This document shows positions 52,678 through 60,380 of a stretch of 62,310 bases of DNA, one piece after another (within the stretch, counting starts at the first letter, position 1; every line of letters starts with the position of its first letter). Source of the stretch: Saprospiraceae bacterium (GTDB lineage: Bacteria; Bacteroidota; Bacteroidia; Chitinophagales; Saprospiraceae); the NCBI GenBank assembly GCA_016787345.1, contig JAEUUU010000056.1:1-62310 (forward strand), given 5' to 3'. The position numbers and the translations under genes were made by a program. The notes beneath the pieces are model-generated. The model was not told the DNA's origin. It searched no databases and saw only the letters and a list, made by a program, of their open reading frames with translations.

Positions 52678-55600
52678 ATGCCAATTGCAACCTATTGGAC
52701 AAGTATCATCGCCCTATGGCTCCTCCTGTTTCCCGGGCGGGCGTTGCATGCTCAACAGTATGAGCGCCTGACCGTCGACGACGGCCTGTCGCAAGGCTTC
52801 GTGCGGTCGATTATTCAGACGCGCGACGGCTTTATGTGGTTTGCCACCCTCGACGGGCTCAATCGTTACGATGGCAACAGTTTCAAGGTCTACAGAAATG
52901 ACCCCCAAAATCCCAATTCTCTTAACAGCGACTTTGTACTGGAGCTCCTCGAAGATTCCCGGGGCGTATTATGGGTCATCACCGATCGTGGTCCCAACCT
53001 GTTCGATCCGGCTACCGGCAATTTTTACCAACCGGAAATCAGCAAAAACCTGGCCTTCTCCGGAAGCAATCCGCTGCGCAATTTCCGGGAAGATCACCTG
53101 GGGCGGCTGTGGGCGCTCACAAGCACGCAACTCGTGCGATTCGACATTCCCCACGATGCCCTTACGCCAGAACAAATGGCGAAGACAGCCCAATTACAAG
53201 CCGATTTGATCTCTGATGGAAGTCTGGGTGAATTGTATCTCATTTGTCCGGTCGACGATGAGCTATGGATGCTCACGGAAAAAGGTCCCGTTCGATATGT
53301 CTTCGGTACGGGTAAACTGCAGCCTTTGCCCGACTATGTTCCGGCCGACGCCCTGCTGTTCCTGCACAGCCGTCAATCGGGTGAAACCTGGATTGCGCAT
53401 CCATCCGGTCTTATTTACACCCTCCGGGGTGAAATAACCAACATAGCGATTCCCGACAAAACCCAGATCTTGAAAAGAGCTGTGTTGAGCAATCACGGCC
53501 TTTATTTGTTTTCAAAAACAAAGATCTTTCGCTGGCAGGACAACAAACTGAATGCCCTGGCGCCCGAAATCCCCGAGCAAATTCTATCTGCTTGTGTCGA
53601 TCGAAATGGCATTCTTTGGATTGGCACGGATGCACAAGGAATTTATAAAATTTTTACCGGCAGAATAAGGTTTACAAGCTTTCAGGAAGGCATTAGTCAG
53701 GCCAGGCCGCCATTGGAGGATGCGCAAGGCCGCGTGTGGGTTGCCAAAAGCGGTTTGGCGCTGTACGGATATTATGAACTGCCTATCTCGGATGTGAAGA
53801 AGCCAAGCCCTGGCTCGCTTTATGCCGGGAAATTCATGTCGTTGATTACCGCAAAAAAGGGGGGATTTTGGGCCTTGGGATGGGAAGGGCGAGTTTGCCA
53901 TATTTCAGACGCGGGAGCAGTTCCCTCGTGTGTACAATCGAACAAACGTTATGCATTTTTCGTAAATTTTTTGGAAGACCACCGCGGACGGTTATGCGCC
54001 GTCACGTCTAAAGGAGAACTGGTCGTTTACGACCCGGCACTGAATGTTTGGTCGGACTGGCGCTTCCGCGACGTATTGGAAGGCAGTCCCGTCCCCTTTG
54101 TCTCCGCTATTGTGGAAGATAACAGAGGGCACCTCTGGCTGGGCTCTACCAATGGCCTGCTGGAAGCGGTTCCCGACGAAAACGGCACTAATTTTCAATT
54201 CAAGCGATACGACATCCGCAACGGCCTCTCCCGCGACCGCATCCTGTCGCTGGCCATCGATCCGGCTCATCCCGACTGGTTGTGGATCGGTACGCAGCAT
54301 GGGCTGAATCGCCTCGAGTTCAGTACAGGAAAAATAGAAACGCTGAGCCTACGCGACGGCCTGCCCAACGATGTGATTTACAGCATCGTCGTCACCAACG
54401 ACTCCATCCTGTGGGCGGGTACCAATGCCGGCTTGCTGCGCATCAACCATAAAAGCCGCCGCTGGCAACATTTTACCACCGCCGACGGCCTCCCCTGTAG
54501 TGAATTTAACACTGGAGTCGCTACCCGGCTGAAAGACGGTCGCCTGCTCTTTGGCGGCGTAAACGGCATCACTCTTTTTAATCCCGACGAGGTCAACATT
54601 TCCAACAATCGGCCCGGCATCGTGATTACCGAAATGCTGGTCAATTCAAAACCTTACACGATAAACCTTTCAGCGCCCGTTAGCCTCGGCCACGACGAAA
54701 ACTACCTCATTTTTCAGTTTGCCCTGCTGGACTTTCTGCACCCGAGTTCCAATCGTTATCAGTATCGCCTTGTGGGCATCAGCGATATCTGGTCGCCCCT
54801 CAGCAGCGAACACAGTGTGGCATTCAGCCACCTCAAGCCCGGCCGTTACCAACTGGAAGTGCGCGGCGTGAACAGTGAAGGCGTGGAAAGCCCGACCGCT
54901 CATTTTTCTTTTCAGATCAAGCCGCCCTGGTGGCAAAGTTTTTGGGCATGCCTGGCTTATGGCATCATATTGCTGATCTCCGGCCGGATCTTTTATCAAT
55001 GGAAAAAACAACAACGGGCCTTCAAAAAAAGGCGGGAAGCAGAACTCCGGGAAGCAGAACGAATCAAAGAACTCGACCAGTTCAAATCGCGTCTCTACGC
55101 CAATATCACCCACGAATTCAGAACCCCGCTCACGGTAATCCTCGGCACGGCCGGGCAAATGTCAAAAAACGCCAACCCGGAACAAGCCAGGCCGCTCGAC
55201 ATGATCGCCCGAAACGGCGAGCAACTGCTCAGGCTGGTAAATCAAATGCTCGACTGGTCGAAACTGGAAAGCAGCCACCTCCGCCTCCAGGTGCGCAGAT
55301 TCGACCTGGTTGCCTTCCTGCATTTATCCGCCGAACCCTTCAGAACCCTGACGGAGGCCAAAAAACTCAACTTTGATCTCCGGCTGCCCGACGCGGCCCT
55401 GATGGTCGAATCCGACCCCGACCGTTTGCACGATATCGTCGCCAACCTTTTGTCGAATGCCGTCAAATTCACCCCCTCGGGCGGAAGTGTGACCCTCCGG
55501 CTCGACCTTGTCGATTCCGATACGCTTTGTATCAGCGTGGAGGACACCGGCATTGGCATTCCGCCAGAGCATATTCACCGCGTTTTCGAACGTTTTTACC

Positions 55601-56610
55601 AGGTCCGGACGGATGAAAAAGACACCGACGGAAGCGGTATCGGCCTGGCCTATGCCAACGAACTGGCCCAAATCATGAACGGCCGCCTGGAAGCCAGCAG
55701 CCAACCGGGTGAAGGCACAACCCTTCGGCTTTATCTTTCACAGCATAATACGCTTGCATTCACACCGGCAGAAAAATCAATTGCCCGGCGCCCGATAGCG
55801 CCCGAACCAGTCATCGTCGCCGCAACCGACCCTTCTCTCCCCCTTGTGCTGCTGGTAGAAGACAACCCCGACGTAGCCCAATACACGGCCTCCTGCCTGC
55901 TGGGCCGCTATCAGGTGATTTACGCCGAAAATGGAGAAATTGGGGTAAAAAAAGCGCTGGATGCTACGCCCGATCTGATCATCAGCGACGTGATGATGCC
56001 CGCAATGGACGGATACGAACTTTGCCGGACGCTCAAATCTGACCCTCGTACCAGCCATATCCCGGTCATATTGCTGACCGCCAGGGTCGACGAAGTCAGT
56101 CAGGTGCAGGGCTATCAGTTCGGCGCGGATGTTTATTTGAAAAAGCCGTTTAATCAGGAATCCCTTTTACTTCAAATGGACAACCTGATGCGGCTGCGCT
56201 CGTCCATTCAAGACAAAATAACAGCCGGTTTGCTCGTCGAAGAACATACGGTCGCCCCACCCTCTTCTTCCGGATTGTCGGGACAGGAAATTTTTGTCCG
56301 AAACGTACTCGAACTCATCGAGGCCAATTACAACAATCCCGACTACGGAGTGTCAGACATGCAAAAGACCCTGCTCATGAGCAGTACGCAATTGCACCGC
56401 AAACTGACCGCCCTCACCGGCCGGTCGCCGGGGCAATTGTTGCGCCGCTACCGCCTCGAAAAAGCGAGACAACTGCTCGTCGAACGAAGCGAGCTGACGG
56501 TTGCCGAAATCGCTTATCGGGTCGGTTACAAAGATCCCAACTATTTCTTCCGCGCCTTCCGGGAAGAGTTCGACGTGCCACCCAACACGTATAGAAAAGG
56601 GCTTGCCTGA
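52678..56610 (+). CDS. Hybrid two-component system protein (propeller-Y_Y_Y-HisKA-HATPase-REC-AraC)
   Basis: 1310 residues from the ATG at 52678, preceding a signal/anchor sequence. The periplasmic sensor (about 30-770) is a two-beta-propeller array of Reg_prop repeats (DGLSQGFVRSIIQTRDGFMW and many WLGSTNGLL-type units) ending in a Y_Y_Y Ig-like domain. A membrane helix (about 758-777) leads to HisKA with H812 in NITHEFRTPLTV, HATPase (NLLSNAVKFTPSGG, GSGIGLAYANELA), a receiver with D1104 in ISDVMMPAMDG, and an AraC HTH (ELTVAEIAYRVGYKDPNYFF). This one-protein design is typical of glycan sensing in Bacteroidota. Its neighbour suggests control of trehalose or related glucan use, which is inference. 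Not followed by SusC/SusD genes. Confidence 0.92.
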   Translation: MPIATYWTSIIALWLLLFPGRALHAQQYERLTVDDGLSQGFVRSIIQTRDGFMWFATLDGLNRYDGNSFKVYRNDPQNPNSLNSDFVLELLEDSRGVLWVITDRGPNLFDPATGNFYQPEISKNLAFSGSNPLRNFREDHLGRLWALTSTQLVRFDIPHDALTPEQMAKTAQLQADLISDGSLGELYLICPVDDELWMLTEKGPVRYVFGTGKLQPLPDYVPADALLFLHSRQSGETWIAHPSGLIYTLRGEITNIAIPDKTQILKRAVLSNHGLYLFSKTKIFRWQDNKLNALAPEIPEQILSACVDRNGILWIGTDAQGIYKIFTGRIRFTSFQEGISQARPPLEDAQGRVWVAKSGLALYGYYELPISDVKKPSPGSLYAGKFMSLITAKKGGFWALGWEGRVCHISDAGAVPSCVQSNKRYAFFVNFLEDHRGRLCAVTSKGELVVYDPALNVWSDWRFRDVLEGSPVPFVSAIVEDNRGHLWLGSTNGLLEAVPDENGTNFQFKRYDIRNGLSRDRILSLAIDPAHPDWLWIGTQHGLNRLEFSTGKIETLSLRDGLPNDVIYSIVVTNDSILWAGTNAGLLRINHKSRRWQHFTTADGLPCSEFNTGVATRLKDGRLLFGGVNGITLFNPDEVNISNNRPGIVITEMLVNSKPYTINLSAPVSLGHDENYLIFQFALLDFLHPSSNRYQYRLVGISDIWSPLSSEHSVAFSHLKPGRYQLEVRGVNSEGVESPTAHFSFQIKPPWWQSFWACLAYGIILLISGRIFYQWKKQQRAFKKRREAELREAERIKELDQFKSRLYANITHEFRTPLTVILGTAGQMSKNANPEQARPLDMIARNGEQLLRLVNQMLDWSKLESSHLRLQVRRFDLVAFLHLSAEPFRTLTEAKKLNFDLRLPDAALMVESDPDRLHDIVANLLSNAVKFTPSGGSVTLRLDLVDSDTLCISVEDTGIGIPPEHIHRVFERFYQVRTDEKDTDGSGIGLAYANELAQIMNGRLEASSQPGEGTTLRLYLSQHNTLAFTPAEKSIARRPIAPEPVIVAATDPSLPLVLLVEDNPDVAQYTASCLLGRYQVIYAENGEIGVKKALDATPDLIISDVMMPAMDGYELCRTLKSDPRTSHIPVILLTARVDEVSQVQGYQFGADVYLKKPFNQESLLLQMDNLMRLRSSIQDKITAGLLVEEHTVAPPSSSGLSGQEIFVRNVLELIEANYNNPDYGVSDMQKTLLMSSTQLHRKLTALTGRSPGQLLRRYRLEKARQLLVERSELTVAEIAYRVGYKDPNYFFRAFREEFDVPPNTYRKGLA

Positions 56611-56694
56611 AAGTGTCCCCTTGGTAAAAATGTCCAGTATTCTGGGAAAAAAATACTGTAGCGCCGCCTGCCCGCCCCGCTAATTTTGCCGCTG

Positions 56695-56904
56695 TTTATA
56701 CAACTATAGGGTTCAAAAAATTACAATTGTTACGGCCCACTTTGAAAAATCGTAACAGTACGGTTTATAGGGAGCAAAGTGGGCTTGTAACAATTCTCCA
56801 TCGATAAGTACAAAACGAAAAACACGGAATAAGAGCATTCATTCTCAGCGAATGATCTATGATTGACTGTTTACTCAGGCTCTGGTAATGACCAGGGCCT
56901 TTTT
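56695..56904 (+). ncRNA. Candidate structured small RNA
   Basis: A perfect -7 box TAATTTTG (56681-56688) would start a transcript near 56695; a terminator ends at 56904. Between them, an outer stem pairs 56725-56744 with 56775-56795 (9 + 10 bp around a small bulge), enclosing an inner stem AAATCGTA/TACGGTTT with an ACAG loop; a second hairpin TCATTC-TCAGC-GAATGA follows. There is no ORF in between. No clear -33 element is present and I cannot assign a known RNA family. It could instead be a decayed mobile-element end. Confidence 0.35.
56877..56904 (+). terminator. Intrinsic terminator 270 bases after the hybrid sensor gene
   Basis: AGGCTCTGGT (56877-56886) pairs with ACCAGGGCCT (56891-56900) with one G:T wobble around AATG; Ts follow. 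It is too far from the upstream stop codon to be a simple gene terminator, which supports an independent short transcript. Confidence 0.75.
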
Positions 56905-57004
56905 GATGCCCCAAGGGGAGAGAAAAGTTTTTTTGGGGAGTAAAGAGGACTTAATTTCACGGCGTATTTACCCCCAAAGAGCCCCTCGAATCCGGCGACC
57001 ACTC

Positions 57005-57739
57005 ATGTGTACCGTAAGTTATCTCCCAGCCGCCACAGGCTTTGTACTGACCCACAACCGCGACGAGGCGCCACTTCGCTCTCCCAATCAACTGATCGTC
57101 GAGCCGGTCGCAGGCGCTTCCCTGCTTTTCCCCAAAGACACCCTGGCCGGCGGCACCTGGATCGCCGCTTCCGATACCGGACGGGCAGCCTGCCTGCTCA
57201 ACGGCGCCTTCCTGCGCCATACCCGCCAGCTGCCCTATCGGCGCAGCCGGGGGCTCGTACTGCTCGACAGCTTTGCGTACGAGCAGCCACTCGACTTCGC
57301 TACTTCTTATCATTTCGATCAAATAGAACCCTTCACCTTCCTGTCGTTCACAGCCACCCAATTGCTCGAACTCCGCTGGGACGGCCGCGAACGACACATC
57401 AACCTTCTGGATACCCGACAAGCCCACTTCTGGTGCTCGGCCACACTTTACACCCCCGAAATACAAGCCCTGCGCCAACAGGTTTTTCTCGACTGGCTCG
57501 CCCAAACACCCCAGCCCACCTCGCCCGAAGCCATTCTGCACCTGCACCGGACCGGCAGTATCGGCGACCCCGAGCAGGATTTTGTCATGAACAGGGCAGG
57601 CCGCGTGCAAACCGTCAGCATCACCCAACTCGTATTGAATAACAACCATTGGCAAATGGACTATTTCGATCTGCCGGGCGGCGCCAGCGACCGGCAATCG
57701 ATGTTTTGGCAAAAAATGGCCGCCACAGGTTTACACTGA
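57005..57739 (+). CDS. NRDE family protein (TANGO2-like)
   Basis: 244 residues from the ATG at 57005, which gives the MCTV N-terminus required by the family (Cys2 as the possible N-terminal nucleophile); upstream extensions are rejected for that reason. The hallmark THNRDEAPLRSP follows, then GGTWIAASDTGRAACLLNG and a C-terminal half with SPEAILHLHR and EQDFVMN. NRDE proteins are Ntn-hydrolase-like and related to eukaryotic TANGO2; their bacterial function is unknown. Eukaryotic work links the family to heme or lipid handling. Confidence 0.88.
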   Translation: MCTVSYLPAATGFVLTHNRDEAPLRSPNQLIVEPVAGASLLFPKDTLAGGTWIAASDTGRAACLLNGAFLRHTRQLPYRRSRGLVLLDSFAYEQPLDFATSYHFDQIEPFTFLSFTATQLLELRWDGRERHINLLDTRQAHFWCSATLYTPEIQALRQQVFLDWLAQTPQPTSPEAILHLHRTGSIGDPEQDFVMNRAGRVQTVSITQLVLNNNHWQMDYFDLPGGASDRQSMFWQKMAATGLH

Positions 57740-57789
57740 CGCTGCTCCGGCTATTTTCGCCTTCTCTCCAACCCTTTTATCTGTTTTTT

Positions 57790-58332
57790 ATGAATGCCAA
57801 ACAAGGAACAATCCTGATCGCCGACCAAATGGCCGAATTACTGGCCGCATTGAAACCGGCTTCTTTTTGCACTCCCTTGAAAATTTTGCATGGCAGCAGC
57901 ATCGGGCAACATTTCAGGCATATTCTCGAATTTTATACCTGCCTGATCGAAGGCTGCGACAGCGGCATGGTCAACTACGGCGGCCGCCGCCGCGAACAAC
58001 GCATCGAAGAAAGCCCTGCCGCCGCACTCGCCGTACTCGAATACACCATGACCATCGTGGGACAACTCGACGAACAAACCACGATACTGGTTGAAAGCGA
58101 ATTCTCCGACCGCGGCAGCGACAACCGACCCGCCTATCCGTCTTCCATCGGGCGCGAATTGCAATACGCCTTCGATCACGCCGTACATCACCTGGCTATT
58201 ATCCGTATCGGACTGGAATCCTCTTTCCCCGACCTTGTCGTGCCTGCCAACCTCGGCGTCGCGCCTTCGACCCTGAAATACCGGAAAAACACCGCGCACG
58301 ACACAGCGCTGCTGCACAACACTCAGGACTAA
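57790..58332 (+). CDS. DinB family four-helix-bundle protein
   Basis: 180 residues from the ATG at 57790, with a -7-like TATTTTCG at 57752-57759 inside the longer open frame. The three metal ligands expected of DinB/YfiT proteins are visible: one His in GSSIGQHFRHIL and two in DHAVHHLAII. The bundle pattern is complete. The family includes thiol transferases and damage-inducible proteins; the role here is unknown. It is close to the next gene (TTG start 41 bases on). Confidence 0.8.
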   Translation: MNAKQGTILIADQMAELLAALKPASFCTPLKILHGSSIGQHFRHILEFYTCLIEGCDSGMVNYGGRRREQRIEESPAAALAVLEYTMTIVGQLDEQTTILVESEFSDRGSDNRPAYPSSIGRELQYAFDHAVHHLAIIRIGLESSFPDLVVPANLGVAPSTLKYRKNTAHDTALLHNTQD

Positions 58333-58372
58333 CCGCCGCCACACCGGCTACAGACGCCCGCTCCTACCCGCC

Positions 58373-59428
58373 TTGAATACGTTCGAATTGCTTCTTTTCC
58401 GTTTTCGGCTCTGGCGTATCCGCTGGGGCAGCTGGGAATACTGGCCTTTTTGGGCCGCCGTTGCACCGCTTGCCCTGATTTACCTCTGGTTTGCGCTGCG
58501 CCTGCGGCGACTGTTTTTCATCTCCACGGTCAACCCGGCCATTCCGCTCGGCGGGTCGTTCGGCGAATCAAAATCCGACATTCTGCGATTGCTGCCTTCT
58601 GAGGCGCTCCCAAGATCCGTATTTATCCGCAGCGGCGCCGGGGCCGAACAGGTATTTCAACAACTGACCGAAGCCGGTATTTCGTTTCCGGTCATTGCCA
58701 AACCCGACGTGGGCGAACGCGGTTTTTTGGTCAAAAAAATAAACGACCCGGCTACCCTCGCCGATCACCTGTCGCAATTTCGGGTCGACTTTATCGTGCA
58801 GGAATTTTTGGAGCACCCCCTGGAATTCAGCGTGCTGTTCTATCGAATCCCCGGCGACCGACCAGAGTTCGGCATTAGTTCGGTTTGCCGGAAAGAATTT
58901 CTGAGCGTTACGGGCGACGGCCGGAGCAGCATCCGTCAACTGATGAAACGACAGCCGAGAGCGGCACTCCAGCTCGGTCGTTTTGAACAGGAAAAGCCCG
59001 AATTGCTCGCAGAAATCCCTGCAGACGGCGAGTTACGGCGCATCGAAACCATCGGCAACCACTGCAAAGGCACTGCATTTCTCAATGCCAACCACCTGAT
59101 CGATCAGCACCTGCACGCCGCGTTCGAACCGCTTTGCAGCCAGCTCGATGGCGTTTTTTACGGCCGTTTCGACCTGAAAACGGCCAGTATCGAAGCCCTG
59201 AAAAGAGGCGAGGTCAAAATCATGGAACTCAACGGCGTACTCAGCGACCCGGCGCACGTGTTCGATCCCACACACGGCATCTGGCGGGCTTACCGCGATT
59301 ACTACCGGCATTGGCGAATCATCAGCCGCATCAGCAGGGCCAACCGGCAACAGGGCATGAAAGACGCCAGTTGGCGCGAAGTATACAGGCTTTGGAAAGA
59401 ATACCAACTCGCCAAACAACTTCCGTAG
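58373..59428 (+). CDS. Membrane-anchored ATP-grasp protein
   Basis: 351 residues with a TTG start at 58373. A hydrophobic segment (about 25-45) precedes the ATP-grasp region: FPVIAKPDVGERGFLVKKIN (N-lobe Lys and Gly-rich loop), DFIVQEFLEHPLEFSVLFYR (the xxQEF hinge), CRKEFLSVTGDGRSSIRQLM and YGRFDLKTAS...KIMELNGVLSDPAHVFDP with acidic metal ligands. It resembles proteins labelled D-Ala-D-Ala ligase-like, but the substrate is unknown and the membrane anchor is unusual for ligases of cell-wall precursors. It probably ligates a carboxylate to an amine at the inner membrane surface. Confidence 0.78.
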   Translation: MNTFELLLFRFRLWRIRWGSWEYWPFWAAVAPLALIYLWFALRLRRLFFISTVNPAIPLGGSFGESKSDILRLLPSEALPRSVFIRSGAGAEQVFQQLTEAGISFPVIAKPDVGERGFLVKKINDPATLADHLSQFRVDFIVQEFLEHPLEFSVLFYRIPGDRPEFGISSVCRKEFLSVTGDGRSSIRQLMKRQPRAALQLGRFEQEKPELLAEIPADGELRRIETIGNHCKGTAFLNANHLIDQHLHAAFEPLCSQLDGVFYGRFDLKTASIEALKRGEVKIMELNGVLSDPAHVFDPTHGIWRAYRDYYRHWRIISRISRANRQQGMKDASWREVYRLWKEYQLAKQLP

Positions 59429-59432
59429 CGCC

Positions 59433-59894
59433 TTATTCCGATTCGTACATATCGCGGTAATAAATGAGTTGCCACTCGCCGTCGGGGCGTTTGGCAAAAC
59501 GCCGCTCGAGGGAAAACTCGCTCCCCGGCGTCCGGATACGTTCGATCACCATCACATCGCCCAGCGGTTCGAATTCCTGTACAAATTCGCCGGTACTGAA
59601 ATCTACTTCGTGCTGGAGGTTCCAGTTTTCAGGCGTCCATTTGATCTCCTGCAGGTCGACCGTCCCGCTGTCGACCTGATTGGCCATTTTGCCAGACAGC
59701 GGCCAGTCGATATGGCCCATTTGAAACACGCTGTCGCGGTGAAACTGCCGGTAAAAAGGAACAAAATCAGCCGGCAGGCCGGCAGTGTTGAGCATGGTTT
59801 CGGAGGGCTGTTCGGGCAATTTGGCGCCCGAGGGGTTGTTGCGGCAGGCCGTAAAAACAGCCAGGGTCAGTAAAAGGCCAAAAAGTAGTTTCAT
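59433..59894 (-). CDS. Small lipoprotein, possibly DUF4348-like
   Basis: 153 residues. The start at 59892-59894 gives MKLLFGLLLTLAVFTAC with a lipobox Cys17; the longer open frame reads through the promoter of the divergent gene. The mature part has DFVPFYRQFHRDSVFQMGHI, a region of WxxxNW type (KWTPENWNLQHEVD), and an NTF2-like ending GEWQLIYYRDMYESE. The F-FYxxF-D-FQ pattern recalls DUF4348, tentatively. Function unknown. It converges on the ATP-grasp gene, four bases between stops. Confidence 0.6.
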   Translation of the reverse strand: MKLLFGLLLTLAVFTACRNNPSGAKLPEQPSETMLNTAGLPADFVPFYRQFHRDSVFQMGHIDWPLSGKMANQVDSGTVDLQEIKWTPENWNLQHEVDFSTGEFVQEFEPLGDVMVIERIRTPGSEFSLERRFAKRPDGEWQLIYYRDMYESE

Positions 59895-59977
59895 GGCAAA
59901 TCCAAGAGTGAGTTTTGGCGCGCGAAGGTAGCGCGGACAGAAAAATACAGGCATGCTCTGAACGACAGAATCGAGGG

Positions 59978-59985
59978 TATATTTG
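59978..59985 (+). promoter_or_regulatory. -7 box of the DUF486 gene
   Basis: A perfect TATATTTG lies 27 bases before the ATG at 60012. The -33 element is not clear. Confidence 0.55.
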
Positions 59986-60011
59986 CCCGAAGAACTCGCT
60001 TCTTTAAAGAA

Positions 60012-60377
60012 ATGAAAGGAATCTATACCATTGTCCTGCTGGTTTTGTCCAATGTGTTCATGACGTTCGCCTGGTACGGCCACCTGAAATTTCAGCACCT
60101 GAAATTTTTTCAAAAAGCCGGCTTGTTCGGTCTGGTGATCGCCAGCTGGCTGATCGCCTTGCTGGAGTACAGTCTCATGGTGCCGGCCAATCGTATGGGC
60201 TATCGCGACAATGGCGGGCCGTTCAGCCTGGTTCAGTTGAAAGTGATTCAGGAAGTGATTACACTGCTGGTTTTCACGGTATTTACCCTGATTTTTTTTA
60301 AAAATGAAACCCTGAAATGGAACCACTACACGGGTTTTGCCCTCTTGGTGCTGGCGGTCTATTTCATCCGAAAATAA
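60012..60377 (+). CDS. DMT family protein, DUF486
   Basis: 121 residues, four membrane helices. The sequence (YTIVLLVLSNVFMTFAWYGH, SWLIALLEYSLMVPANRMGY, FSLVQLKVIQEVITLLVFTV and ETLKWNHYTGFALLVLAVYF) is a close match to DUF486, a small half-size member of the drug/metabolite transporter superfamily. It probably works as a dimer in the inner membrane; no substrate is known. The next gene starts 3 bases after its stop. Confidence 0.92.
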   Translation: MKGIYTIVLLVLSNVFMTFAWYGHLKFQHLKFFQKAGLFGLVIASWLIALLEYSLMVPANRMGYRDNGGPFSLVQLKVIQEVITLLVFTVFTLIFFKNETLKWNHYTGFALLVLAVYFIRK

Positions 60378-60380
60378 GTT

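Larger units (their letters stand above)
56611..57004. other. 394-bp gene-free stretch with promoter box, nested hairpins and terminator
   Basis: No credible ORF. It carries a -7 box at 56681-56688, a nested stem-loop at 56725-56795, a small TCATTC/GAATGA hairpin near 56841-56857 and an intrinsic terminator at 56877-56904, which together suggest a small RNA gene. The remainder leads to the NRDE gene. Confidence 0.5.
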
